Of a DNA stretch of 64,000 nucleotides, positions 53,080 through 62,222 are shown piece by piece. How positions within the stretch are numbered: the first letter of the stretch is position 1; each line of letters begins with the position of its first letter. Position numbers and translations under genes: made by a program. Source of the stretch: G963665595 sp963665595 (GTDB lineage: Bacteria; Actinomycetota; Coriobacteriia; Coriobacteriales; CADBOM01); assembly GCA_963665595.2 (NCBI GenBank), contig CAXXJK010000004.1, positions 682,001 to 746,000 on the forward strand. The letters are read 5' to 3'. Under the pieces are notes generated by a model. It saw only the letters and a list, made by a program, of their open reading frames with translations, made no database searches and was not told where the DNA came from.

Positions 53080-54312
53080 TTAATTCGTACTGGAGGCGCT
53101 ACTTGAATCTACGGTATTCTCTTCAACCGTAGAGGAAAATTCCGCATAGTCCTTCTCCCGAGGGCTCAAAACTTCTTCGTTAGAAGCAGGTGGAGAGGGT
53201 GCCGTGGGCGGTTTAAGAATATCCATGTTGACATCGTAAGAGAGCCCTTGTGGTATATCATATATCGTGATTAGCGCCTGACTGGCGAGAGCGTTCACGT
53301 ATTGAGTGTAGACTATACTCTTCTTTTCAGAACCATAGTTGTTCCATAATGCTGTGCGTATATCAGAAGGAACACTCTCGACAGAAATAGCCGCGCCTTT
53401 AGAAACATAAAAATCATCAGTACACTTGATGATATAAATGCCATAACTGCAGGGAACAAGACCTGAGATTTGACCCACCGAAAGCGACTCTAGGGTGCTT
53501 TGATAGGCATCGGGGATCTCTGTTAGACTGCTCCATCCACAGTCGCCTTTTGCAGAAGACGAGGCCTTATCCGCCGAGTACTTAACTGCCGCATCTTCAA
53601 AACTTATAGTTCCTGCATTGATCTGATCGAGTATATCTTGAGCAGTAGTCTTCATGTCGTTAAACGAGGTATTCGCTGTCCCGACAATCAAAATGCACGA
53701 AGATCGTTTGCCTGAATACTTATAGGCATTCTGGAATATATATCCTGTGGTCTCTTCAGCAGCAGGGGAAACATTCCCCGTAACCTGCTTCTTCAGCCGA
53801 TCATTCAAATCGCTCATCTCAAGTATCTGATGATAAGCATCTTCAGAATAGTAACCGCTTCGATACAGCGCACGCATCCACTCACTCTCACTTGAGAAAT
53901 TTGCTCGTGCTGCTTTGATCTGCTTGTCGATAGCATCATTATCAGCAACGATGCCCAGACGGTTGCATTCTTGAATCACCAGCTCATCTTGAATGTACTG
54001 GTTGATAATCTTTACACGCAAAGTCTCAGGCGTAAGCCCCGCGGCACTTAAAACCTGTGCCCATGCAATATCAGAATATGATGCGTTGTCCTGATAACGC
54101 ATCAGTTCAATGGCACGAGTGATTTCTCCTTCAGGAATCGAGATACCGTTTACTGTTGCCGCGGCACGCGTGTTGTCATATTGTGAGAAGACCGGATCAG
54201 TATTGGTAGTCGAAGAAGCACAGGCAGTCGGAAAAAGGCATGTGGCCGGCAAGACCATGCTCAGCATCAAAGCTGAGATCGCCATCGCTTTCTTCTTCGC
54301 CGGCCTCGCCAC
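53080..54312 (-). CDS. PrsA/SurA-type peptidylprolyl isomerase lipoprotein
   Basis: 410 residues. An N-terminal signal (KKKAMAISALMLSMVLPATC) leads to a cysteine around residues 24-31 that may be lipidated, though neither candidate site matches the lipobox perfectly. A SurA-N-like helical domain (about 45-170; ATVNGISIPEGEITRAIE) is followed by a parvulin domain (about 195-300; SCILIVGTA, DILDQINAGTISFEDAAVKYSAD, GDCGWSS, LSVGQISGLVPCSYGIYIIK) and a Pro/Ser-rich tail. It assists folding of exported proteins. GTG at 54312 follows AAGGAG, 18 bp after typA. Confidence 0.87.
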   Translation of the reverse strand: MARPAKKKAMAISALMLSMVLPATCLFPTACASSTTNTDPVFSQYDNTRAAATVNGISIPEGEITRAIELMRYQDNASYSDIAWAQVLSAAGLTPETLRVKIINQYIQDELVIQECNRLGIVADNDAIDKQIKAARANFSSESEWMRALYRSGYYSEDAYHQILEMSDLNDRLKKQVTGNVSPAAEETTGYIFQNAYKYSGKRSSCILIVGTANTSFNDMKTTAQDILDQINAGTISFEDAAVKYSADKASSSAKGDCGWSSLTEIPDAYQSTLESLSVGQISGLVPCSYGIYIIKCTDDFYVSKGAAISVESVPSDIRTALWNNYGSEKKSIVYTQYVNALASQALITIYDIPQGLSYDVNMDILKPPTAPSPPASNEEVLSPREKDYAEFSSTVEENTVDSSSASSTN

Positions 54313-54330
54313 TCTGCTTGGCTCCTTCTA

Positions 54331-56163
54331 TCAGACCCGGTTGCGTGCCTTCTTACGATCAACAGCAGAAAGAATGATCTTCCGCAGACGTATATTCTCA
54401 GGTGTAATCTCGACCAATTCATCATCTTCAATATATTCGAGCGCTTCTTCCAAAGTAAAGCGCGTCGGAGGTGTGAGTAAGATGGCGGCATCTGTTGACT
54501 TCGTACGCATATTGGTGAGCTGCTTACTCTTGGCAACGTTGACGACAAGATCGCCTTCACGAGAATGTTGCCCCACGATCATGCCTTCATAGCAGTCTTC
54601 ACCGGGCCCAATGAACAAAGTGCCACGGGTCTGTAGCGTGTCAAGTGCATACGCCACTGATTTTTCCGTACTCATGGAAATCATCGAACCGTTCTTACGT
54701 CTCCCAATTTCACCATGGAACGGCCCATATTCGCTGAAGCGATGGAAAAATACGGCCTCGCCTCGCGTAACGTTGAGCAAGCGCGTACGCAGACCCATGA
54801 TACCGCGCGTTGGAATTTTAAAGAGCAAGTGAGTCTGATCCTGACGGGGCAACATGTCAACCATCTCGCCACCAGCCGAACCGAATACCTCGATGACCTT
54901 GCCCGCATATTCGTTTGGAACCTCAACAGTAGCCTCTTCGATAGGCTCAAGTAAGCCGCGCTCATCCTTTTTGTAAAGAACACGCGGACGTCCCACCTGA
55001 AACTCAAATCCCTCACGTCTCATGGTCTCCATGAGAACAGATAAATGCAGGACGCCTCTACCGGCAACCTCTACACCAGATTTATCTTCAAGTTCGACAA
55101 TGCGCATCGACACATTCGACTCTGCCTCTTTGAAGAGACGCTCTTTGAGTTGACGCGCGCCAACGATTTTACCCTCGCGCCCAACAAGCGGCGAAGTCGA
55201 TGCCTCAAAGACTACCGCAAGCGTAGGCTCTTCGATAGTAATCGGATCGAGTTGAACCGGATTCTCGCGACTTGTGAACATATCACCAATGTCAGCATCG
55301 TCGATACCCACTACGGCAATAATGTCTCCCGCCTCAGCAGTCTCGGCCTCTTCACGTCCCAAAGCCTCAAAGGTATACAGACCCTTGACCTGGGCATTGT
55401 AGCGAGTTCCATCTTGCTTGATAACCAAGATGGGATCGTTGCGTTTAATAGAACCGGCATACAAGCGACCCACGCCAATACGCCCAACGAAAGGCGAATG
55501 ATCTATGGTACAGACCTGTATTGCCAGCGGACCACTCGGGTCAACGTCGGGAGCAGGAATGGCCTTAAGAATCATATCAAGCAGTGGAATCATGTCAGTA
55601 TTGTCATCATTGGGCTCATAACGAGCGTATCCCTCAGAAGCTGATGCATAGACAACCGGGAAGTCCAGCTGTTCATCAGTCGCTTCCAGTTCGAGCATAA
55701 GTCCAAATACCTCATCGAGGACTTCCTCAGGGCGTGCCCCGGGACGGTCAATCTTATTGATCACGACGAGTGGTGTCAGCCCAAGGGCCAATGCATGCTT
55801 GAGTACAAAACGCGTTTGCGGCATAGGACCTTCAAACGCATCGACGATCAGCAATGCTCCGTCTGCCATCTTAAGAACACGTTCCACTTCACCACCAAAA
55901 TCAGCATGGCCAGGAGTGTCAATAATGTTGATCTTTACACCCTCATAACGAATGGAAATGTTCTTGGCCAAAATGGTAATGCCGCGCTCTCGCTCTTGAT
56001 CGTTTGAATCCAAGACACGTTCTTGCACTTGTTGGTTATCTCTGAAAACTCCCGAAGTTCTAAGAAGCTTGTCTACGAGCGTGGTCTTACCATGATCGAC
56101 ATGGGCAATGATTGCGATATTTCTAATATTGTTCTGCAGCATAAGAGTTTCTGTTTTCTCCAT
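54331..56163 (-). CDS. typA: Translational GTPase TypA/BipA
   Basis: 610 residues. G-domain motifs are IAHVDHGKTTLVD (about residues 18-30), RGITI, DTPGHADFGGEVER and NKIDRPGARP; beta-barrel, EF-G-like domains and the C-terminal RNA-binding part (YKKDERGLLEPIEEATVEVP ... RGTLFIGPGEDCYEGMIVG) follow. It binds 70S ribosomes and acts in ribosome assembly under stress. ATG 56163 and ATG 56142 (MLQNNIRN, nearer the usual start) are both possible. Confidence 0.95.
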   Translation of the reverse strand: MEKTETLMLQNNIRNIAIIAHVDHGKTTLVDKLLRTSGVFRDNQQVQERVLDSNDQERERGITILAKNISIRYEGVKINIIDTPGHADFGGEVERVLKMADGALLIVDAFEGPMPQTRFVLKHALALGLTPLVVINKIDRPGARPEEVLDEVFGLMLELEATDEQLDFPVVYASASEGYARYEPNDDNTDMIPLLDMILKAIPAPDVDPSGPLAIQVCTIDHSPFVGRIGVGRLYAGSIKRNDPILVIKQDGTRYNAQVKGLYTFEALGREEAETAEAGDIIAVVGIDDADIGDMFTSRENPVQLDPITIEEPTLAVVFEASTSPLVGREGKIVGARQLKERLFKEAESNVSMRIVELEDKSGVEVAGRGVLHLSVLMETMRREGFEFQVGRPRVLYKKDERGLLEPIEEATVEVPNEYAGKVIEVFGSAGGEMVDMLPRQDQTHLLFKIPTRGIMGLRTRLLNVTRGEAVFFHRFSEYGPFHGEIGRRKNGSMISMSTEKSVAYALDTLQTRGTLFIGPGEDCYEGMIVGQHSREGDLVVNVAKSKQLTNMRTKSTDAAILLTPPTRFTLEEALEYIEDDELVEITPENIRLRKIILSAVDRKKARNRV

Positions 56164-56244
56164 CTATAGATCATGCGAATGGACCATCGCGGATGGCTTG
56201 TTCGCATCTCTGTGTTGTGTACAATTGACGATAATGCGTTAATT

Positions 56245-56673
56245 CTAATACAGTGTACGGAACAGATTAGGCTCTTCGCCGCCGGCTACAGGTTCCTCCG
56301 CCCAAAAACCATCCGTATCATCGAAACCATAGGGAACATAAGCAGAATACGCACAATCCATGCCCCGATCGGCAAATTCACAGATCAGAGCCTCCGCGCT
56401 TTTCTCGGTCTCTTCAATCTGAAAAAACCCATCATATACTATCGCATAGCACAAACTGTTACTGGGCAATTTAGCCACCGCCGCTCGCGCCGTTTCAAGA
56501 CATTGGTCCGGGCCATCTTCGCTGTAGACCTCACATATGATTTCATCGCCCGCTTGAAAGCAAAGGGATGGCCATAATTCGTGTTGTTCCACCAATTCAT
56601 CCAGACAGTTGCCAATGACCTCGCAGACAAATCTATCAAGCTCAGGGGTTATGGCTGAGGGCTGTACTGTCAT
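56245..56673 (-). CDS. Acidic protein of an orphan family (paralogue of 49576-50109)
   Basis: 142 residues, acidic, no signal or membrane segment. It shares the block with YDGF, the following acidic stretch and the AYxAYV strand with the protein at 49576. AAAGGAG stands before the ATG at 56673. It lies between typA and the J-domain gene. I do not recognise the family and give no function. Six cysteines are present but are not arranged as a clear metal site. Confidence 0.72.
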   Translation of the reverse strand: MTVQPSAITPELDRFVCEVIGNCLDELVEQHELWPSLCFQAGDEIICEVYSEDGPDQCLETARAAVAKLPSNSLCYAIVYDGFFQIEETEKSAEALICEFADRGMDCAYSAYVPYGFDDTDGFWAEEPVAGGEEPNLFRTLY

Positions 56674-56697
56674 GATCCTCTTTCTCCTTTGTCAAAA

Positions 56698-57264
56698 TCA
56701 CGCCTGAGATTCGATGGCCTGCTTCATGCGCTCAAGTTCAACAAGACGTTGATCAATAGCATTAATCTGACGCTGAGCATATATGATCTTGAGAAGTCCT
56801 GTAACCGCTGCAACCGGGCCGATAAGCATGACCACCGCAAAACGACGAAGAAATGGAATGGCACAGGCAAGAGCCCCTGCTACCAAAAGCCAGATTCCAA
56901 TCTTTCGTGAGTCTCGCTCTGCGTCTCGCTGGGCGACAAGTTCCATGCGCGCAGTGGCAATAGCCTCGAGCTGAGAAGACCATGAACCTGAAGTAGTCGG
57001 TGGATGCCAAGCTGTCTGAGTTTGTGCTGCCGTACGAGTGTTGGGTGCACTACGACGAGAAGAGTGACTTTTGCCGTTTATCAAAACGTCTCTGGCTTCG
57101 TTTACCTGCTTAAATTGCTCTTCAGCACGCTTCTTGAGAGCCTCATTGCTCCCCTGCTTATCAGGGTGCAGTATTTGAGCCATCTCTTTATAGGCTTGCT
57201 TAACGTCGGCTTCAGTCGATCCCTCCTGAAGACCCAGTATGCGTAATGCCTCGTATCTGTTCAT
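56698..57264 (-). CDS. J-domain membrane protein
   Basis: 188 residues. An N-terminal J-domain (residues 1-63) has the HPD motif (QILHPDK, about 35-37). A Thr/Ser-rich linker follows, then a charged helix, two membrane segments (about 122-165; IGIWLLVAGALACAIPFL and FAVVMLIGPVAAVTGLL) and a C-terminal helix. It should recruit DnaK to the membrane. GGGGGC precedes the ATG. The 173 bp upstream, towards the oxidoreductase gene, shows nothing. Confidence 0.88.
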   Translation of the reverse strand: MNRYEALRILGLQEGSTEADVKQAYKEMAQILHPDKQGSNEALKKRAEEQFKQVNEARDVLINGKSHSSRRSAPNTRTAAQTQTAWHPPTTSGSWSSQLEAIATARMELVAQRDAERDSRKIGIWLLVAGALACAIPFLRRFAVVMLIGPVAAVTGLLKIIYAQRQINAIDQRLVELERMKQAIESQA

Positions 57265-57438
57265 ATATAGCCCCCATACGGGAGGTCATTCATCCTGAAA
57301 CTTTGACCCTTGATGTATTGAGTGATTCTAACGTGTTTCTTACGCGCAGAGAACAGGCAACGCGAAACAAGCACAAGGCATACGAATTTTCTAAAGACAG
57401 ACCATGATCACACCACTGTGCCCATACCCCATGCGTGA

Positions 57439-59163
57439 TTATGAAAGAATAGCCTCGGCTACACGCAATCCATCAACAGCCGCAGACATGATGCCGCCCG
57501 CGTAACCAGCCCCTTCACCGCAAGGATAAAATCCCTTGATGTTTGCCTGCATAGAAGCGTCGCGCACTATGGTCACCGGAGAAGACGATCGCGTTTCGAC
57601 GCCGGTCATAACAGCACCCGGTGCAGCAAATCCCCTCAAACGACGATCAAGACAAGGTAATGCCTCAGAGAGCGCATCAGCTACAAATGCTGGCAGACAA
57701 CGTCTCACATCAGACCACGTTACTCCCCGCGGATAACTTGGTGATACGGCGTTTGCCGGGTCAATCTCTGTCTGCTCTGAAGAACGTCCTGCGAGAAAGT
57801 CCCCCACATACTGCGCAGGTGCTTGATAGCTACCGCCGCCCAGTTCGTATGCCGCCTGTTCCCAACGTCGCTGAAACTCCATGCCCGCCAAAGGGTGATC
57901 GCTACCAAAATCTGACGGCCGCACATCAACCAGTAGCGCCGCATTGGCATTATGCCCATCGCGCGCAAACGTACTCATGCCATTGGTCACCACACCCTCA
58001 ATCTCGCTTGCGGCAGGGACAACGATGCCGCCTGGACACATGCAAAACGTATAAACATTGCGACCGTTCTTCAAATGCTCTACGAGCTTGTATTCGGCGG
58101 GACCCAGCGCAGGATGGCCAGCAAATGTACCATATTGGGCTCGATCGATGGCTGCTTGTTCATGCTCGATGCGTACTCCTAAGGAAAACGGCTTTGCCTC
58201 CATATGAAGACCCTGTTCATAAAGCACTTCATAGGTATCGCGCGTGCTGTGACCACCCGCGAATATGAGTGTATCGCAGGCAATCGTCACTTCTAGAGGT
58301 TCTGCGCCCGACTCCACCATGGTAATCTGATCAAGTCGGGGCCGTATTTTCAGAAACTGCTGCGCTTTGAGCGGTATGGAACATTTGATATGCGCACCGG
58401 TTATCCGACCCTGTTCCACGGCAACACCGGTTAATCGTGTATCAAACAGCACGGTACCGCCCAATTCTTGAATACGCATACGTAAGGCTTTGACAACTTC
58501 GACAAGACGATCAGTTCCTATATGTGGTTTAGCCTGCCAGAGAATCTCATCAGGCGCCCCCGCGCAGACAAATGTTTCAAGAACCGTTCGATTATAGGCA
58601 CTTTTCGTATTGGTGGTAAGCTTGCCGTCAGAAAAGATGCCCGCGCCACCTTCACCAAACTGAAAGTTACTCTGCATCCCTAAAATTCCGGTTTTCAAAA
58701 ATTCATCGACCTTATGTTGGCGCTCTGCAACTTCAGATCCTCGCTCGACCACAATGGGGTTATACCCGGCCTGGGCCAAACGCAATGCAGCAAATAACCC
58801 CGCAGGGCCACTTCCCACAATAACCGGTGGACAGACAGAATGTTTTGACATTTCTGAAGAATAACTCAATGGCCAGGTATGAGAAAAGGAGTGATTATCA
58901 AGCGCGCCCGCAACGACGCTAGCTTGGGCAACCCGCGCGGCAACCTCTTGCTCATCGATATGTTGATGCAGATCAACCTGTATGTTTGCCGTAAAGTGAA
59001 CATCTGAGCGACGGCGAGCATCAACACTACGCCGTGTGATCTTAAAGTTGACGATATCATGGGAAGACACAGACAGATAAGTGCTTATCACTTCTCTGAC
59101 GAGTCCCTCGTGACCCGGTAAACCCGCGTCAAGCGGAAGACAAACATTCGAAAGAACGAGCAT
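57439..59163 (-). CDS. FAD-dependent oxidoreductase (COG2509-like)
   Basis: 574 residues. An N-terminal helical domain (LVREVISTYLSVSSHDIVNFKITRRSVDARRR) precedes the FAD motif VIVGSGPAGLFAALRLAQAGYNPIVVERG (about residues 113-140) and NFQFGEGGAGIFSDGKLTT, typical of the uncharacterised COG2509 dehydrogenases. The C-terminal FYPCGEGAGYAGGIMSAAVDG completes the FAD site. A TTG at 59181 has no spaced ribosome site; I take ATG 59163. Follows the next FAD protein by 34 bp in the purine run. Confidence 0.85.
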   Translation of the reverse strand: MLVLSNVCLPLDAGLPGHEGLVREVISTYLSVSSHDIVNFKITRRSVDARRRSDVHFTANIQVDLHQHIDEQEVAARVAQASVVAGALDNHSFSHTWPLSYSSEMSKHSVCPPVIVGSGPAGLFAALRLAQAGYNPIVVERGSEVAERQHKVDEFLKTGILGMQSNFQFGEGGAGIFSDGKLTTNTKSAYNRTVLETFVCAGAPDEILWQAKPHIGTDRLVEVVKALRMRIQELGGTVLFDTRLTGVAVEQGRITGAHIKCSIPLKAQQFLKIRPRLDQITMVESGAEPLEVTIACDTLIFAGGHSTRDTYEVLYEQGLHMEAKPFSLGVRIEHEQAAIDRAQYGTFAGHPALGPAEYKLVEHLKNGRNVYTFCMCPGGIVVPAASEIEGVVTNGMSTFARDGHNANAALLVDVRPSDFGSDHPLAGMEFQRRWEQAAYELGGGSYQAPAQYVGDFLAGRSSEQTEIDPANAVSPSYPRGVTWSDVRRCLPAFVADALSEALPCLDRRLRGFAAPGAVMTGVETRSSSPVTIVRDASMQANIKGFYPCGEGAGYAGGIMSAAVDGLRVAEAILS

Positions 59164-59197
59164 GATATCTCTTTTCTGCAAATCCTAAAAAGATGTT

Positions 59198-60433
59198 CTA
59201 TCTCCGTGCAGCCTCGACACCCGCAAGTATACCGCTCGTCCAGGCCCAATGAAGATTATAGCCACCACAGCGGCCATCGATATCAAGCGCTTCGCCCACC
59301 ACGAAGAAACCAGCAATGTTTCGAGATCGTAACGTCGCCGGCTCAAAGGCATCTGATAAAAATCCACCGCGCATAACCTGTGCCTGGCGAGAGTCGCCCG
59401 CACCAGTAAGGGGAATTTGATAATTCTTCAGACACAAAAACAACGCTTGCACATCAATAGAGGAAGAGGGAGCATCTGGCGACAGCTCCATAGTCTCAAG
59501 CACAACTTGTGCAAGTTGCTTTTGCAGTAGCCCGACAAAAAAATCTCGTGCCGTTCGTTCACAAAACTGTTGAATGCGACGCTGCAGCATCTCATAAAAT
59601 TCTTCTCGCGCATAATGAGGAAAGAAATCCACCACCAACGTCATTCCCGGGCGCGCATAGCGCGAAAGATCAAATATCATAATGCCTGAGACACCGTCAT
59701 CTTTGAATTGAAGTTCGCCCTGTTCGACAGCTTCGGGGGCTTCAGACAAAACTTGTCCCGCTGCAATATCCTCACGGAACATATGTTTTGAATCATAGAG
59801 TTTGGCCTCACAACGTACGCGAAGGCCCGAGCACCCTTTTATCTTCGCTCGTTCAGCCCGCAGTGGTCGCAATACCGGCTCCTGAGGAACCCGTGGATGC
59901 AAGGTATTCAAAGTACCCTCAAGCAATGGAGGACCCCAACGATAATCGCCTCCCGTAGCAAGTATCACTCGATCAAAGGAGCAACAGCGTCGATCCGTTT
60001 TTACAAGAAATTTCTGCGCGCACTCGCCCGGCAGTTCGCAGGCGATAGCCTTGACCGGCTCTCCCACACACACTTCTACGCCGGTCTCGGCAAGTGCAAG
60101 ACGCAAGACATCCAACACACTGCTGGCTTTATTGGTCTGCGGGTATATACGCCCTTCTTCTGCTTGGATCAACAGTCCCAACTCACCAAAAAATCCGAGA
60201 ACCTGCGCAGGAGTCAAAGCCTCAAAGGCCCGCTCTGTGAACAGCGGATCATTGTAGTCATCAGAACAAACATAAAGGTTTGACAGGTTACAACGTCCAT
60301 TGCCTGTTTTGAGAATTTTTGCCCCTACGCGCTGATCTGCTTCAAATACTGTTACATGCGCGCCCTCACGTGCAGCAGCAATAGCAGCTATAAGACCCGC
60401 TGCACCCCCGCCTATGACCGCAACGTTGACCAT
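59198..60433 (-). CDS. NAD(P)/FAD-dependent oxidoreductase, HI0933/BaiN-like
   Basis: 411 residues. VAVIGGGAAGLIAAIAAAREGAHVTVFE is the FAD motif (residues 4-31), GAKILKTGNGRCNLSN the family signature, and GFFVVGEALDIDGRCGGYNLHWAWTSG the C-terminal FAD end. The HI0933 family includes proposed bile-acid and aminoacetone oxidases, but its real substrate is rarely known. It begins 8 bp after purN without a clear ribosome site, so it is coupled to the purine genes. Confidence 0.88.
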   Translation of the reverse strand: MVNVAVIGGGAAGLIAAIAAAREGAHVTVFEADQRVGAKILKTGNGRCNLSNLYVCSDDYNDPLFTERAFEALTPAQVLGFFGELGLLIQAEEGRIYPQTNKASSVLDVLRLALAETGVEVCVGEPVKAIACELPGECAQKFLVKTDRRCCSFDRVILATGGDYRWGPPLLEGTLNTLHPRVPQEPVLRPLRAERAKIKGCSGLRVRCEAKLYDSKHMFREDIAAGQVLSEAPEAVEQGELQFKDDGVSGIMIFDLSRYARPGMTLVVDFFPHYAREEFYEMLQRRIQQFCERTARDFFVGLLQKQLAQVVLETMELSPDAPSSSIDVQALFLCLKNYQIPLTGAGDSRQAQVMRGGFLSDAFEPATLRSRNIAGFFVVGEALDIDGRCGGYNLHWAWTSGILAGVEAARR

Positions 60434-60441
60434 GAGTGGCT

Positions 60442-61116
60442 CTAATATATCTTAGGAGCTATAGAGATATGACGGTTCTCGTCAACTGTCACGCGGTGAT
60501 CGGCGAAAAGTTGAAGCGTCTTAGGATAGAGAGCGTGCTCGACCACATGTATACGGCGCTCAAGAGTCTCAACGGTATCACCCTCGTTTACCCGCAACGG
60601 TTGCTGGGCAACGATAGGACCTTCGTCGTAGGATTCATTAGCGATATGCACCGTAACGCCCGTAACTTTGACACCCGCATCAAACGCATCCTGAATAGCG
60701 TGAGGACCAGGAAACGATGGTAAAAGAGCAGGGTGGAGATTGATGATATGGTCAGGAAACGCATCGAGCAGTACTGTAGTGATTTTTCGCATATATCCTG
60801 CCATCACCACATATTCAACCGGTTTGCCGTCCGCTGCCTCAAGAAGTGCCGCAGCAATAGTTGAATCAGCGGCGCATGGGTCATCATAGGCATGTTTCTC
60901 CATCACCAACGTAGGAATACCCGCCTCCTCGGCGTACTCGATACCTTTGGCATCAGGGCGCGACGAGACAACCAGACAGACGCAAGCATTAAGAGTTCCC
61001 TTTTTGATTTCTTGAAGAATCGCCTGAAGATTGGTACCACTTCCTGAAAGAAGAATCCCAATAGTAAGAGGGCAGCGCGAAGACGTATCAAACGTGGATA
61101 CTGCTATATCACTCAT
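60442..61116 (-). CDS. purN: Phosphoribosylglycinamide formyltransferase
   Basis: 224 residues. LLSGSGTNLQAIL binds GAR phosphate, MAGYMRKITT lies before the catalytic IINLHPALLPSFPG (Asn and His), and the Asp is in ESYDEGPIVAQ. It formylates GAR with 10-formyltetrahydrofolate in purine synthesis. A 15-residue extension precedes the usual start. Its ATG overlaps the purM stop (ATGA). Confidence 0.95.
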   Translation of the reverse strand: MSDIAVSTFDTSSRCPLTIGILLSGSGTNLQAILQEIKKGTLNACVCLVVSSRPDAKGIEYAEEAGIPTLVMEKHAYDDPCAADSTIAAALLEAADGKPVEYVVMAGYMRKITTVLLDAFPDHIINLHPALLPSFPGPHAIQDAFDAGVKVTGVTVHIANESYDEGPIVAQQPLRVNEGDTVETLERRIHVVEHALYPKTLQLFADHRVTVDENRHISIAPKIY

Positions 61117-62183
61117 CGGCGATATACCACCTCTCCTTTTACGCCTGCATCTCCTGCGACAACTCGACCAATCAGGAAAACTTTCTCGCCCGCCTGTTCA
61201 AAGTGAGCCTTCATGTCATCAACTGAATCGGGCGGACAGATGAGGCACATCCCTATACCACAATTAAATGTCTTAAGCATCTCACGCTCAGAAAGGCCCG
61301 CCTCTGTCGCAACATACGCGATGATAGGAACATTCGGCCAACTGCCGAGATCAATTTCTGCATTGAGGCCATCGGGCAGTGCCCGGTTAAGATTTTCCGT
61401 GATGCCGCCTCCGGTAATATGAGCAGCGGCATGGAGCGGCAACGATGCGGCAAGCGCTGAAAGAATCGAACGCACATAGATGCGCGTAGGCATAAGCAAT
61501 GCCTCACCGATGCTCATACCATCAAGTTCTGGCAGAGGCTCGAGAAGATCATCTTCACGTATCATCGGCTCCAACACGGCGCGCCGTACCAAAGAAAATC
61601 CGTTTGAATGTATACCAGAAGAGGCAAGACCGAGAATAACATCGCCCGACATAACGCATTCCGGGCCAATCATACGAGGGCGGTCGACGACACCAACAGC
61701 AAAACCAGAAAGGTCATAATCATCAGGATCCATAACCCCTGGATGCTCGGCCATCTCACCTCCGATAAGCGAACAACCCGCTTGTTTGCAGCCCTCGGCT
61801 ATACCTGAGACAATCTGCGCCATCTTATCGTGTTCGAGTTTACCCACCGATACATAATCGAGAAAAAAGAGAGGCTCGGCGCCTGAGACAACTATGTCGT
61901 TTACGCACATCGCCACGAGGTCTATGCCTACCGTGTCATGAATTCCTAGAGACTGAGCCAGCGTAAGTTTAGTACCTACGCCATCAGTGCCAGAAACCAA
62001 TATAGGGTCCTCCATCCCTTTAAATGCAGCAGCAGAAAACAGCCCGCCAAAGCCGCCAAGATCACCTATAACTTCATCACGATACGTGGCGGCCACCAAA
62101 GGTTTGATCGCATCAACTGCATGCGCGCCTTCCGAAGTGCTGACACCTGCCTGCTCGTACGTGATCTGCCTGTGCTGGTTCAT
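61113..62183 (-). CDS. purM: Phosphoribosylformylglycinamidine cyclo-ligase
   Basis: 356 residues. LVSGTDGVGTKLTLAQ, the DYVSVGKLE and GGEMAEHPG motifs, LASSGIHSNGFSLVRR and AHITGGGITENLNRALPDG mark AIR synthetase. It closes the imidazole ring with ATP. It follows purF by 39 bp and overlaps purN, so the operon order is purF-purM-purN. Confidence 0.96.
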   Translation of the reverse strand: MNQHRQITYEQAGVSTSEGAHAVDAIKPLVAATYRDEVIGDLGGFGGLFSAAAFKGMEDPILVSGTDGVGTKLTLAQSLGIHDTVGIDLVAMCVNDIVVSGAEPLFFLDYVSVGKLEHDKMAQIVSGIAEGCKQAGCSLIGGEMAEHPGVMDPDDYDLSGFAVGVVDRPRMIGPECVMSGDVILGLASSGIHSNGFSLVRRAVLEPMIREDDLLEPLPELDGMSIGEALLMPTRIYVRSILSALAASLPLHAAAHITGGGITENLNRALPDGLNAEIDLGSWPNVPIIAYVATEAGLSEREMLKTFNCGIGMCLICPPDSVDDMKAHFEQAGEKVFLIGRVVAGDAGVKGEVVYRR

Positions 62184-62222
62184 AGAGAATCCTTTGTTTG
62201 AGTTTCGCCCAAAATCTGCCTA

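Noticed and set aside
55045..55644. 199-codon open frame opposite typA
   Set aside because: Antisense shadow of a conserved GTPase gene; composition is not protein-like.
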